Source: Bog-532 sp963824545 (GTDB taxonomy: Bacteria > Actinomycetota > Actinomycetes > Streptosporangiales > Streptosporangiaceae). From it: DNA of 64,000 nucleotides. The DNA is taken from positions 114,025 through 178,024 of the forward strand of contig CAWGPP010000012.1 of NCBI GenBank assembly GCA_963824545.1. The letters run 5' to 3'. The position numbers and the translations under genes were made by a program. Below, in pieces: positions 25,679 through 34,491 of this stretch. The notes under the pieces are model-generated. The model worked only from the letters and a program-made list of their open reading frames with translations, was not told where the DNA came from and searched no databases. How positions within the stretch are numbered: position 1 is the first letter of the stretch; each line of letters opens with the position of its first letter.

Positions 25679-25911
25679 CCGGCGGCGGGGCCGCGGGGCG
25701 GTAACCTGCCCGGGAGCCCAACGGGCGGGCGGCCGGCTTAGGCTGGGCGGGGGGATTCGGGAGGGTTGTCCATTGCTTTCCGGATCGCCGGTAACAGGTC
25801 ATCAACAGGCAACAGTGGCGTCATCTCCGGCAGACGCCGGGATGTCTACACTTAGTGATGACTCCCGCACGCGGAGATAATAGGTACGAGATACGCCAGT
25901 GGAGGCGCAGC

Positions 25912-26670
25912 GTGAGTATCGGTGACACGCTGGCAGAGGCACGTCGGCAGTCCGGTCTCACCGTGACGCAGGTCAGCGAGCGGACCCGGATCAGGGAAAC
26001 GATCATCCGGGGTATCGAGCAGGACGATTTCTCGGCCTGCGGCGGTGACTTCTATACCCGGGGGCACATCCGGAGCGTCGCCGCCGTGGTCGGCGCCGAT
26101 CCGGGCCCGCTGATCCGGGAGTACGACGAGGTGCACGGTGCGCCGGAAGCGATCAGGGCGGCCGACGTGTTCGAGCCGTCCACCCCCCTGCGGATCAAGG
26201 AACGCCGCTCGCTGAACTGGAGCGTCGTCATGATCATCGCGCTGCTGGTGGTCATCGGCTACAGCGCCTACCACCTGGTGTCGGCGTCGGGCTCCCCGCA
26301 TAAACCGGCCGCCGCCGCGATCGCTCCCACGCGTCACCCGTCGGCCGCCCCGTCCGCACCGGCCCCGTCGGCATCGCCCACCGCGCCGGCCGGGGGCGAG
26401 GTGGTCATCCAGCTGACCGCGGTCGAGGACTGCTGGGTCTACCTGACCAGTGGCCAGGGCGCCACGATCTACAGCGGCGTCGTCCCGGCCGGCTCCACGC
26501 AGACGTGGAAGGAGACTCAGGCGGTAAACCTGCGCCTCGGCAACCCGGCCGGCATCGTGCTGACCGTCGACGGGAAGAAGGAATCGCCCGGCACAAGCCA
26601 GCCGGTCACGCTCACCCTGGGGCCGGCCCACAAGGTCCCCGGCCAGCCGGTGACCGGCTCCGCCGGCTAG
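25912..26670 (+). CDS. RodZ-like helix-turn-helix membrane protein
   Basis: This 252-residue bitopic protein has an N-terminal XRE-type helix-turn-helix of the HTH_25 kind (IGDTLAEARRQSGLTVTQVS), a membrane helix at about residues 105-127 (WSVVMIIALLVVIGYSAYHL) and a Pro/Ala/Ser linker. An external RodZ-type DUF4115 domain follows (EDCWVYLTSGQGATIYSGVV). RodZ links the cytoskeleton to the wall in rods; in actinobacteria the role is less settled. GGAGG seven bases before GTG 25912 decides the start; an upstream ATG at 25855 has no such site. It sits between ftsK and rimO, as is common. Confidence 0.85.
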   Translation: MSIGDTLAEARRQSGLTVTQVSERTRIRETIIRGIEQDDFSACGGDFYTRGHIRSVAAVVGADPGPLIREYDEVHGAPEAIRAADVFEPSTPLRIKERRSLNWSVVMIIALLVVIGYSAYHLVSASGSPHKPAAAAIAPTRHPSAAPSAPAPSASPTAPAGGEVVIQLTAVEDCWVYLTSGQGATIYSGVVPAGSTQTWKETQAVNLRLGNPAGIVLTVDGKKESPGTSQPVTLTLGPAHKVPGQPVTGSAG

Positions 26671-26788
26671 CGTCCGCGGCCCGCCGCGTATCTTTCTTAA
26701 CGGAATTGCTGGGCTCCGGCCCCGGCCAGGGACCGCCGGGTGAACGTTCATGACCGCCGCATCAGCGGGTGTGCCGTAATCTGCCGGT

Positions 26789-28426
26789 GTGCCTTCCACA
26801 CCCCGCAAGCCCTCGGGCACTCACGTTCCGGGTACCGCCGTGCCGGATGACGGTGGCGGTTCCCGCCGCACGGTCAGCCTGATCACACTCGGCTGCGCGC
26901 GCAACGAGGTCGACTCCGAGGAACTGGCCGGGCGGCTGGCCGCAGGCGGCTGGGAACTCGCCGCCGAGGGGGAGGACGCCAGCGTCGTCATGGTCAACAC
27001 CTGCGGCTTCATACAGGCGGCCAAGCAGGAATCTATCGACGAGCTGCTCAGCGCGGCCGAATCGGGGGCCAAGGTCGCCGCCGTCGGCTGCCTGGCCGAA
27101 CGCTACGGCCGCGAGCTCGCCGGCGCGCTGCCCGAGGCCCAGATCCTCAGTTTCGACGACTACGGCGACATCGCGACCCGGCTGGATGACGTGCTGGCCG
27201 GGCGGCGCAAGACCGCGCACACCCCGCGGGACCGCCGCACCCTGCTACCGATCAGCCCCGCTGACCGCCCTTCCGGCCCCGCCGCCCCAACCGCGGCGGC
27301 CTCCGGTGCCGCCGCCCCCGCCGCCCCTTCTGTCTCGGCCGCCCCCGCCGCCCCTGGCACCCCCGCCGCCCCTGGCACCCCCGCCGCCCCCGGCGCTGGC
27401 GCCGCGGTGGCCGGTGACCTGCCGGAGGGTCTCGCGCCGCCGTCGGGCCCGCGCACGCCGCGCCGACGGCTGTCGCACGGGGTCGTCGCGCCCCTCAAGA
27501 TCGCTTCCGGCTGCGACCGGCGGTGCTCCTTCTGCGCCATCCCGGCGTTCCGCGGGGCCTATCTGTCGCGCCGTCCGCCCGAGCTGCTCGCGGAGGCCGA
27601 ATGGCTGGCGGGCCAGGGTGTCAGGGAACTGTACCTGGTCAGCGAGAACTCCACCTCCTACGGCAAGGACCTTGGCAACCTGCGCCTGCTGGAGGAGGTG
27701 CTCCCCGCCCTGGCGGCGGTTCCCGGCATCGACCGGGTGCGGATCAGCTACCTGCAGCCGGCCGAGCTCCGGCCCGGTCTCATCGAGGCCATCGCAGGCA
27801 CGCCGGGCGTGGCCCCGTACTTCGACCTGTCCTTCCAGCACGCCAGCGGCCCGCTGCTGCGCGCGATGCGCCGGTTCGGCGACCGCACGCGTTTCCTGGA
27901 TCTGCTCGAGCGGGTGCGGGCGGTCGCCCCGCAGGCCGGCGCGCGGTCCAATTTTATCGTCGGCTTCCCCGGCGAGACCCCCGATGACCTGCGCGAGCTG
28001 GAGCTGTTCCTCAGCAGCGCGCGGCTGGACGCGATCGGGGTGTTCGGCTACTCCGATGAGGACGGCACCGAGGCCGCCTCGCTGCCGGGCAAGCTCCCCG
28101 AGGCGGAGGTGGCCCGGCGGGTCGAGGAGATCGCCGCCCTCGCCGAGGAACTGATGGCGCAGCGAGGGGCCGACCGCATCGGCGAGACCGTCGACGTGCT
28201 CATCGAGGAGCGTCTCGGTGACGGCGAGTTCGAGGGCCGCGCGGCGCATCAGGCCCCCGAAGTCGACGGAACCACCACCGTGCACGCCAGCGCAGATCTG
28301 CACCCTGGGCAACTGGTCCAGGCCACGGTCGTCGCCTCCGACGGGGTCGACCTGGTCGCCGCGGCCCGCACCTCCGCCGGCTCGGCGGAGCCCCCGGCCA
28401 CCCGCTCGCTGGCGGACCGGCGTTGA
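26789..28426 (+). CDS. rimO: ribosomal protein S12 methylthiotransferase
   Basis: This 545-residue radical-SAM methylthiotransferase modifies an aspartate of ribosomal protein S12. The N-terminal UPF0004 domain (LITLGCARNEVDSEE, VNTCGFI, AVGCLAERY) binds one iron-sulphur cluster; the radical-SAM cysteines are Cys242, Cys246 and Cys249 (CDRRCSFC). A C-terminal TRAM-like domain follows. Between the domains is an Ala/Pro low-complexity insertion of about 55 residues. The frame opens with GTG 26789. Its TGA overlaps the TTG of pgsA. Confidence 0.93.
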   Translation: MPSTPRKPSGTHVPGTAVPDDGGGSRRTVSLITLGCARNEVDSEELAGRLAAGGWELAAEGEDASVVMVNTCGFIQAAKQESIDELLSAAESGAKVAAVGCLAERYGRELAGALPEAQILSFDDYGDIATRLDDVLAGRRKTAHTPRDRRTLLPISPADRPSGPAAPTAAASGAAAPAAPSVSAAPAAPGTPAAPGTPAAPGAGAAVAGDLPEGLAPPSGPRTPRRRLSHGVVAPLKIASGCDRRCSFCAIPAFRGAYLSRRPPELLAEAEWLAGQGVRELYLVSENSTSYGKDLGNLRLLEEVLPALAAVPGIDRVRISYLQPAELRPGLIEAIAGTPGVAPYFDLSFQHASGPLLRAMRRFGDRTRFLDLLERVRAVAPQAGARSNFIVGFPGETPDDLRELELFLSSARLDAIGVFGYSDEDGTEAASLPGKLPEAEVARRVEEIAALAEELMAQRGADRIGETVDVLIEERLGDGEFEGRAAHQAPEVDGTTTVHASADLHPGQLVQATVVASDGVDLVAAARTSAGSAEPPATRSLADRR

Positions 28427-29049
28427 CCTCCCCCGGGGCGGCTTCACAGCCTCCCGGGCCGCCAGGGGCGGCTCAGCGGCCCTCCGGGGCTGCCCCGGCA
28501 CCGGACGCGCCCGGTCTCGTCAACGTGGCGAACATGCTGACTGCGCTGCGCATCGTCCTGGTACCCGTGTTCGTCGCCTGCCTCGCCGCCGGGGGCACCA
28601 CGGCGCGCATCACGGCCTTCGTGCTGTTCTGGATCGCTTCCGCCACGGATTTCCTGGACGGGCGCCTGGCCCGGCAGCGCGGGCTGGTCACCGACTTCGG
28701 CAAGATCGCCGACCCCATCGCGGACAAGGCGCTGACCGGGGCGGCACTGGTCACGCTGTCGGTGATGCACGAGCTGTCCTGGTGGGTCACCGCGGTGATC
28801 CTGGTTCGCGAGGTTGGCGTCACCGTGCTGCGGTTCGCCGTCATCAAGCGCGGGGTGATCGCGGCGAGCCGGGGCGGCAAGCTCAAGACGCTGCTGCAGA
28901 TGGTGGCGATCAGCCTGTACGTGCTGCCGGGGCCGTTCGGGGCCGCCCGCCCCGTCCTGATGGGCATCGCCGTCGTGGTGACGGTGGTCACGGGCGCCGA
29001 CTACGTGCTGCGCGCGGCCCGGCTGCAGCGCCCCAGCGCGCCCCGCTGA
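28423..29049 (+). CDS. pgsA: CDP-diacylglycerol-glycerol-3-phosphate phosphatidyltransferase
   Basis: This 208-residue membrane enzyme makes phosphatidylglycerol phosphate. The CDP-alcohol phosphotransferase motif is complete: Asp76, Asp79-Gly80, Ala83-Arg84, Gly93, Asp97 and Asp101, with the correct spacings. Several hydrophobic segments follow, after a Pro/Ala-rich N-terminus of about 30 residues. The TTG start at 28423 overlaps the rimO stop as TTGA, so the two are coupled. A start further in is possible because the extension is low complexity. Confidence 0.93.
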   Translation: MTSPGAASQPPGPPGAAQRPSGAAPAPDAPGLVNVANMLTALRIVLVPVFVACLAAGGTTARITAFVLFWIASATDFLDGRLARQRGLVTDFGKIADPIADKALTGAALVTLSVMHELSWWVTAVILVREVGVTVLRFAVIKRGVIAASRGGKLKTLLQMVAISLYVLPGPFGAARPVLMGIAVVVTVVTGADYVLRAARLQRPSAPR

Positions 29050-29116
29050 CGCCAGGCAGGTGACTGTCTCATCCCGGCCGGCGGCGAAAAGCAGCCATGG
29101 GAGAGCAGGGGAGGAA

Positions 29117-29626
29117 ATGACCGAAAATGACCCGCTAAGCGACGATACGCGTGCCCTGGCTGGCCAGGTGATCGCCCTGCTGCGGGACGCCGGGCAGACC
29201 GTCGCCGCCGCCGAATCGCTGACCGGCGGGCTGGTGGCGGCGGGCCTGACGACGGTCCCCGGGGCGTCCTACGCCGTGCGCGGCGGGATCGTGGCCTACG
29301 CCACCGACCTCAAGGCGGCCCTGCTCGGCGTGGACCAGGTCATGCTGGACGTGCACGGCGCGGTGTACCCGGGCGTGGCCGCGGCCATGGCCGACGGCGC
29401 CCGCCAGCGGCTGAATGCCACCTTCGGCGTGGGCACCACCGGCGTGGCCGGCCCGGACCCGCAGGACGGCCAGCCCGTCGGGACCGTGCACATCGCGGTC
29501 AGCGCGGACGGCGACACGGTCGTCCGCACGCTGGCGCTTGACGGGGACCGAGACCGGATCCGTACGCTGACGGTAGAGCAGTCACTTGCCCTCCTGCTCG
29601 GTCGGCTTCGGGAAGACATCCGCTGA
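29117..29626 (+). CDS. cinA: CinA C-terminal domain protein (nicotinamide-nucleotide amidohydrolase)
   Basis: This 169-residue protein consists of the CinA C-terminal domain alone. It probably hydrolyses nicotinamide mononucleotide (PncC activity). The motifs AAAESLTGGLVAAGLTTVPG, GGIVAYATDLKAALLGV, TTGVAGPDPQDGQPVGTVHI and the Arg-rich RDRIRTLTVEQ end are typical. GGGGAGGAA before ATG 29117 decides the start; an in-frame ATG at 29060 lacks a site. It stands between pgsA and clgR, the usual actinobacterial order. Confidence 0.92.
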   Translation: MTENDPLSDDTRALAGQVIALLRDAGQTVAAAESLTGGLVAAGLTTVPGASYAVRGGIVAYATDLKAALLGVDQVMLDVHGAVYPGVAAAMADGARQRLNATFGVGTTGVAGPDPQDGQPVGTVHIAVSADGDTVVRTLALDGDRDRIRTLTVEQSLALLLGRLREDIR

Positions 29627-29734
29627 TTACAGCGTTACGTCAGAAGCGAAACGGGCCGTTGCGGACTCCCGGACTGACCATGCGGACGGGTACCGTGGAG
29701 GGGTAACGGTTCTGCCTCGGGAAGGAGTGCGACG

Positions 29735-30151
29735 ATGGTCTTGCTTCGTCACTTGCTCGGTGACGTGCTGCGTCGGCTACGCCTGCGGCAGGGTCGGACC
29801 CTGAGAGAGGTGTCAGCCTCCGCGCGGGTCTCGCTGGGTTACCTGTCAGAAGTTGAACGGGGGCAGAAAGAGGCGTCCTCTGAGCTGCTCGCTGCCATCT
29901 GCAGCGCGCTCGGGATACCGCTTTCACAGGTCTTCCGCGAGGTTGCGGATAACTTCGCGCTGGCTGAGCTGCAGAACGAGCCGGTGCTGGAGGCGCCAAG
30001 GGAGCCGAAGCTGCCGGCCGGCGGCGAGGTCACCATTGGCGTGGTGCGCAACGCAGGGTTCAGCTCCGATGACATGACCTCCGGCCCTGCTGGTGAGTTC
30101 GGCGCGGTTGAGTCCCACGTACATGGAGTAACCGACATGGTGCCGGTGTAA
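29735..30151 (+). CDS. clgR: ClgR, XRE-type regulator of proteolysis genes
   Basis: This 138-residue XRE regulator closely matches ClgR, which activates clp protease and DNA-repair genes in streptomycetes and mycobacteria. The N-terminal helix-turn-helix (about residues 10-70) reads LRRLRLRQGRTLREVS, ARVSLGYLSEVERGQKEASS and ELLAAICSALGIPLSQVF. The tail ends in two hydrophobic residues (MVPV), consistent with the Clp-dependent turnover known for ClgR. A strong ribosome binding site (GGAAGGAGTG) precedes ATG 29735. Confidence 0.92.
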   Translation: MVLLRHLLGDVLRRLRLRQGRTLREVSASARVSLGYLSEVERGQKEASSELLAAICSALGIPLSQVFREVADNFALAELQNEPVLEAPREPKLPAGGEVTIGVVRNAGFSSDDMTSGPAGEFGAVESHVHGVTDMVPV

Positions 30152-30180
30152 CCGGCTCCCCTGAACTGATACCGCGATGC

Positions 30181-30207
30181 GGCGGGCGTGGCGAGGCCAC
30201 GCCCGCC
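30181..30207 (+). terminator. hairpin downstream of clgR
   Basis: Two perfect 11-base arms (GGCGGGCGTGG and CCACGCCCGCC) around a five-base loop lie 30 bp after the clgR stop. There is no U-run, which is usual for actinobacterial terminators. Confidence 0.65.
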
Positions 30208-30250
30208 GTTCGCATTCCCGCCCCCGCCCATCCCCGCCCCGGCCCGCCCC

Positions 30251-30328
30251 CGCATCCCGGCCGACGGCGCGCCCCGCGCATCCCGGCCGACGGCGCGCCC
30301 CGCACATCCCGGCCTACGGCCCGCCTAC
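30251..30328. repeat. 26-bp tandem repeat, about three copies
   Basis: Two exact copies of a 26-bp unit starting CGCATCCCGGCCGACGG (30251 and 30277) and a degenerate third fill most of the space between the clgR hairpin and the next inverted repeat. It carries no gene and is probably a simple duplication. Confidence 0.5.
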
Positions 30329-30353
30329 AGCCCGCCCCAGCCCATCCCCCGGC

Positions 30354-30408
30354 TACGGGCAGACTTTTGGCGGCCGCCGGGCAAATACTGCCGAAAAGTC
30401 TGCCCGTA
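30354..30408. repeat. inverted repeat of the TACGGGCAGACTTTT family
   Basis: The arms TACGGGCAGACTTTT (30354-30368) and its reverse complement (30394-30408) enclose a 25-bp centre. It lies between the convergent clgR and Rrf2 genes, so it can serve as a bidirectional terminator. The same arms occur at 40010-40206 around a longer centre. Confidence 0.65.
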
Positions 30409-30428
30409 AGGGCCGGAGTTGGCTCCGG

Positions 30429-30887
30429 TCAGACCCAGGCTTGCGGGTCGGCGGCCAGCGTGCGCACGCTGAGCGGGAGTTCTCCCGCGACGATGTGCCC
30501 GAGCGTGACCTCTTCGAGGATGGCCCGCTCGTTGGCCCGCAGCGCGATCCACACCTGCTGCAGGGGCTCGGCGACCCCGGGGTATTCGATGTTCTCCGGG
30601 CGCTCGCCGCGGACGCCGAGCAGCGGGCCGTCAATGGCGCGGATGATGTCGGCCAGCGAAATCTCGTTGGCCGGCCGGGCCAGCCAGAAGCCGCCTTCCG
30701 GCCCGCGCTGGCTGCGGATCAGCCCAGCGCGCCGCAACTGGGTCAGGATCGTCTCCAGGAACTTGCCCGGAATCTGCTGTGCGCGTGCGATTCGATCCGC
30801 CGTCACATGGCTGTCTTTAGCCGAGGCGAGTTCGATTGCCGCGCGCAACGCGTAGTCCGCGCGGGCTGAAAGCCGCATGCCCAGCAT
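30429..30887 (-). CDS. Rrf2-family transcriptional regulator
   Basis: This 152-residue Rrf2 regulator has a winged helix-turn-helix at the N-terminus (MRLSARADYALRAAIELA, RIARAQQIPGKFLETILTQLRRAGL), then the wing RGPEGGFWLARPANEISLADIIRAIDG. The usual three-cysteine iron-sulphur motif of IscR/NsrR is missing: the C-terminal half has no cysteine, so it cannot sense through that cluster. The open frame runs to 31157, but homology begins at ATG 30887 (or 30878). It is divergent from the DUF1707 gene across about 250 bp. Confidence 0.88.
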   Translation of the reverse strand: MLGMRLSARADYALRAAIELASAKDSHVTADRIARAQQIPGKFLETILTQLRRAGLIRSQRGPEGGFWLARPANEISLADIIRAIDGPLLGVRGERPENIEYPGVAEPLQQVWIALRANERAILEEVTLGHIVAGELPLSVRTLAADPQAWV

Positions 30888-31141
30888 TATGCAGCCTCGC
30901 AGCCCTAAAGCCCGCATCGGCGCGCACCGGCACGTCGCCGGGCACGCGCCGCCCGCGCCGACGGCCGGCGCTACGCGTGGCCACGCCGCCGCCACGCGCG
31001 GCCACGCCGCCATTTTCCGCCCGCCGGGCCTCACCGCCGCGCCGGGCAGCGAGGCAGTTTGCCAGCCAGCCCCGGGCAGGCCAATCTGGTGGGGAACCTG
31101 CGGAATAGTCCGCCGGGACTGGCCTGACGGAGGAAACGGTC

Positions 31142-31822
31142 GTGACCGGACCAGCACAGCCCCCGGTACCCGAAGGAGAGCTACGCGTCTCGGACCAGGA
31201 CCGGGACGCCATGCTGGAGGTAATCGGCCAGCATGCGGCGGCCGGCCGCCTCACCCTGGACGAGCACGAGGAACGCGCCTCGCTGGTGCTCGCGGCCAAG
31301 ACCCGGGCCGACCTGGCCGCCGTCACGCGTGACCTGCCGGACGTCAGCCAGCCACCGGCCGTCGCCCAGTCCGCCGTGGCCACTGGCCCCGCCCAGCGCC
31401 CCCGGACCACCCGGTGGTTCGTGGCCATCATGGGCGGCTCACAGCGGCGCGGCCGGCTGCGCCCCGCCTCGGTGATCAACACCGTGGCGATCATGGGCGG
31501 GGACGAGATCGACCTGCGCGATGCGGAGATCGACGCCAACGGCCTCACGCTGAATATGTACGCGATCATGGGCGGCTCGACGATCTACCTGCCCAGCACC
31601 GTCGACGTGGAGATCAGCGGCTTCTCGATCATGGGCGGGAACACAGAACGCGGCGCCCCGTACGAGCCGCGCCAAGGTGCGCCGGTCGTCCATATCCGCA
31701 GCTTCAACCTGATGGGCGGCAACACGATCTGGCGCCTGCCCGCCGAAGCGCGCGGCCGTTCCCTCAAGGAGAGCCGCAAGCTGGCCCGCGAAGCCGAACG
31801 CGGCCAACTCCCGGCCGGCTGA
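31142..31822 (+). CDS. DUF1707 and LiaF-like domain protein
   Basis: This 226-residue protein carries an N-terminal DUF1707 (SDQDRDAMLEVIGQHAAAGR, LDEHEERASLVLAAKTRADL) and a C-terminal beta-strand repeat domain like that of LiaF/DUF2154. Five repeats are marked by AIMGGS, AIMGGD, AIMGGS, SIMGGN and NLMGGN. No membrane helix is visible. Proteins of this layout are common in actinobacteria and may take part in envelope stress sensing, though the role is not established. GTG 31142 follows GGAGGAAAC. Confidence 0.85.
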   Translation: MTGPAQPPVPEGELRVSDQDRDAMLEVIGQHAAAGRLTLDEHEERASLVLAAKTRADLAAVTRDLPDVSQPPAVAQSAVATGPAQRPRTTRWFVAIMGGSQRRGRLRPASVINTVAIMGGDEIDLRDAEIDANGLTLNMYAIMGGSTIYLPSTVDVEISGFSIMGGNTERGAPYEPRQGAPVVHIRSFNLMGGNTIWRLPAEARGRSLKESRKLAREAERGQLPAG

Positions 31823-31897
31823 CCATCGCCTCCCTCCTCCTCGCCCCCGAGGGCCGCCCGCCCCCGCTGAACCGTCCGCCCCGCCCGACCTCGGCCG

Positions 31898-31943
31898 AAC
31901 TTGTGCAGTCTCTGCCGCGTCTACCGCAGAAAATGCACAAGTT
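31898..31943. terminator. bidirectional hairpin between convergent genes
   Basis: Ten-base arms AACTTGTGCA and TGCACAAGTT enclose an inner stem TCTGC/GCAGA. It sits between the ends of the DUF1707 gene (31822) and the GH3 gene (31982), where it can stop transcription from both sides. Confidence 0.7.
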
Positions 31944-31981
31944 TCCGACCGCGGGGGGCCAGCGGGCGGCCGACGCCCGGC

Positions 31982-33586
31982 CTACCGGCTGGTGAGGCCG
32001 AGGACTTCGGCGGCGGCCCGCCCGTTGGCGCGCGAGGCGCCGTAGGTGGCCACATAGGCCCGGTAACGTCCGGCCGGGGGCTGCCAGACCGGCAGGCCCA
32101 TCTCGACCAGGACGGCATCCGGCCGGTCCGCGAGCACGGACGTCACCAGGTCCTGGGTGCTCTCGCTGCGGTGGGCGCCGCGGACCACGAGGACCAGGGA
32201 GCGCCCGGCGGCGGCCGCGAGGATTTCCGCGGCCGTGCCCGTTTCCGCCGGGGCCCCGTCTGCGGCGATCGCCGCGGGCGGCCGCCCGCCCGCGGTCGTA
32301 TCCTCGTCCTGCCCAGCGTCGGGGGCGGTGTCCACCGCGACCACGGCCAGCGGCGCGGAGGAGATGCGGCGCAAGCTGCCGGGCGGCGCCCAGGGGGCCA
32401 GGCCCCACGCGGCCCGCCCCACCGCGACGTTCCGCTGCGGTTCAATCTCCACGATCACCGGGTCCGTCAGGGCCGGCGGCGCACCGGACAGCCGGACCGC
32501 CCGCCGCGCCGCGCGCAGCCCGATGTCTGTCCCGTTCGGTCCCGTCGCGGCCCGGCCGCCGTCGCCGGCCGCCCACCGGCCGGCCCGGGCCGACGCCAGC
32601 CAGGACCGGAGCGCCGCGACCCGGTCCGCGGCGTCTTCCAGCCGCTGGCCAGGCAGCCGTCCCGTCCGCACCGCGTCCGCCAGCGCGGCCATCACCGCGT
32701 GGTAGACCTCCTCGCTGGTGTCCCGGCCCAGGCAGAGCAGGTCGACGCCGGCCATCACGGCCAGCACGGCCGCCTCGGGAATCCCGAACGGGTCGCTGAC
32801 AGCGCGCATCTCCAGCGCGTCCGAGATGATCACGCCGGTGAAGCCCAGCTCGCCGCGGAGCAGGCCGCTCATCGCCGCGGCCGACAGGCTAGCCGGCAGG
32901 TCCCCGGTCAGTTCGGGCAGCCGCAGGTGGCCTGGCATGACCGCAGCGGCGCCCGCCGCGATCGCGGCCTGGAAGGGCGGCAGGTCACGCTGCCGGAGTT
33001 CGGCCATCCCGCCGGTGATCGCGGCCAGCACCTCGTGGGTGTCGGTCCGGGTGCTGCCGTGGCCGGGGAAGTGCTTGGCGCACGCCGCGACCCCCGCCGA
33101 CTGCAGGCCGGCCACCGCGGCGGCGGCGTGCCGGGACACCAGCGCGGGATCCGCGCCGAAGGAACGCGTGCCGATAGCGGGGTTTTCCGCCCCGTCGAGG
33201 ACGTCCACGCACGGCGCGAGGTTCACGTTGATCCCGAGCGCGGCCAGGTCGGTGCCGATCGCCTCGTGCACCTGCTCGGTCAGGCCGGGGTCGTCGATCG
33301 CGCCCAGGGCCGCGTTGCCCGGGTAGAGGCTGCCGCTCCAGTACGTCACCCGGGTGACGTCCCCGCCCTCCTCGTCGATCGCGATCACGGGCTCGGCGGC
33401 CGCCGAACGCAGGGTGGCGGTCAGCAGCGCGATCTGCTCCGGGTCAGCGACGTTCGGCCCGAAGAGCGTCACCCCGGCCAGCCCGCTGTCCAGCGCGGCG
33501 AGAATCCATGGCGGCGGGGTGTGCCCGGAAAACGGCGGGATGAGGACGGCTTCGGCGAGGCGGGCCAGTTCGGGGTCGCGGATCAT
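31982..33586 (-). CDS. glycoside hydrolase family 3, NagZ-like beta-N-acetylglucosaminidase
   Basis: This 534-residue GH3 enzyme probably releases N-acetylglucosamine from short oligomers. Its central loop KHFPGHGSTRTDTH (residues 171-184) is the NagZ-type signature with the catalytic His184. Asp256 in ISDALEM is the nucleophile position. About 200 extra C-terminal residues resemble the second domain of two-domain GH3 enzymes. It has no signal peptide, so it acts on imported sugar. The start ATG 33586 overlaps the permease stop as ATGA, so it is the last gene of the uptake operon. Confidence 0.88.
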   Translation of the reverse strand: MIRDPELARLAEAVLIPPFSGHTPPPWILAALDSGLAGVTLFGPNVADPEQIALLTATLRSAAAEPVIAIDEEGGDVTRVTYWSGSLYPGNAALGAIDDPGLTEQVHEAIGTDLAALGINVNLAPCVDVLDGAENPAIGTRSFGADPALVSRHAAAAVAGLQSAGVAACAKHFPGHGSTRTDTHEVLAAITGGMAELRQRDLPPFQAAIAAGAAAVMPGHLRLPELTGDLPASLSAAAMSGLLRGELGFTGVIISDALEMRAVSDPFGIPEAAVLAVMAGVDLLCLGRDTSEEVYHAVMAALADAVRTGRLPGQRLEDAADRVAALRSWLASARAGRWAAGDGGRAATGPNGTDIGLRAARRAVRLSGAPPALTDPVIVEIEPQRNVAVGRAAWGLAPWAPPGSLRRISSAPLAVVAVDTAPDAGQDEDTTAGGRPPAAIAADGAPAETGTAAEILAAAAGRSLVLVVRGAHRSESTQDLVTSVLADRPDAVLVEMGLPVWQPPAGRYRAYVATYGASRANGRAAAEVLGLTSR

Positions 33587-34491
33587 CCCTTCACCGCCCC
33601 AGCAACGAGCCCGCCCACCATGCGGCGCTGGACGAACAGGAAAAACACCACCACCGGGATCGTGTAGAGCGTCGAGGCGGCCATGACTCCCCCCCAGTCC
33701 GCGGTTCCCCGCCCGAAGAAGAACTGGACATAGATCGGCAGGGTGAACTTGCCCTGGTCGTTGCCGAGGAACGTCAGCGCGAAGATGAACTCGTTCCAGG
33801 CCGTGATGAACGAGAAGATGCTCGTTGCCACCAGGCCGGGCGCGACCAGCGGGAACAGGATGCGCCAGAACACGCGGGCCGGCCCGGCCCCGTCGATGGC
33901 GGCCGCCTCCTCCAGGTCCCGCGGGACAGCCGCGACGAAGTTGCGCAGCAGCCAGATCGAGATCGGCAGCGCCTGCGCGGTGTAGATGAGGATCAGGCCG
34001 GTCAGGTTGTCCAGCAGCCCGAGGCCACGGAAGTCGACGAACAGCGGGATGACCAGCGCCTGGGCCGGCAGCATCTGCACGATCAGCAGCATGACCAGGT
34101 AGGCGGCGCGGAACCGGAACCGGAAGCGCGCCACCGCGACGGCCGCCAGCAGCGAGACGACCGAGGCGAGGACCACGGTCACCGCCGTTACGTACACGCT
34201 GTTGCGCGCGAACGTCCAGAACGAGATGCCCAGCCCGGCCGCGTGCCCGTTCATGACGTTGGCGAAGTTGCGCAGCGTCGGGTGCGCGGGCAGCGGGTGC
34301 GGGGTCAGCGAGAACAGCTCGCCGGCCGGCTTGAACGCGGTCGAGACCATCCACAGGATCGGGAACAGCGTCACCAGGGCGACCACGACGCCGAGGCCGT
34401 TGAGCGCGAAGCGGCGCGTCGTCCGCGCCGCGCGGGCCGAACGGGCCGAACGTCGCCGCGGTGACGGGCGGGCCTGTGGCAGTGCGGTCAA
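33583..34491 (-). CDS. ABC sugar transporter permease (MalG type)
   Basis: This 302-residue inner-membrane permease has six helices and an intact EAA loop (LEEAAAIDGAGPARVFWRILFPL) that contacts the ATPase. It starts at TTG 34491, which overlaps the preceding permease stop as TTGA. It ends inside the start of the GH3 gene. With the binding protein and the other permease it would import an amino sugar or its dimer. As is usual for such actinobacterial importers no ATPase gene is present; a shared MsiK-type ATPase elsewhere would be needed. Confidence 0.92.
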   Translation of the reverse strand: MTALPQARPSPRRRSARSARAARTTRRFALNGLGVVVALVTLFPILWMVSTAFKPAGELFSLTPHPLPAHPTLRNFANVMNGHAAGLGISFWTFARNSVYVTAVTVVLASVVSLLAAVAVARFRFRFRAAYLVMLLIVQMLPAQALVIPLFVDFRGLGLLDNLTGLILIYTAQALPISIWLLRNFVAAVPRDLEEAAAIDGAGPARVFWRILFPLVAPGLVATSIFSFITAWNEFIFALTFLGNDQGKFTLPIYVQFFFGRGTADWGGVMAASTLYTIPVVVFFLFVQRRMVGGLVAGAVKG

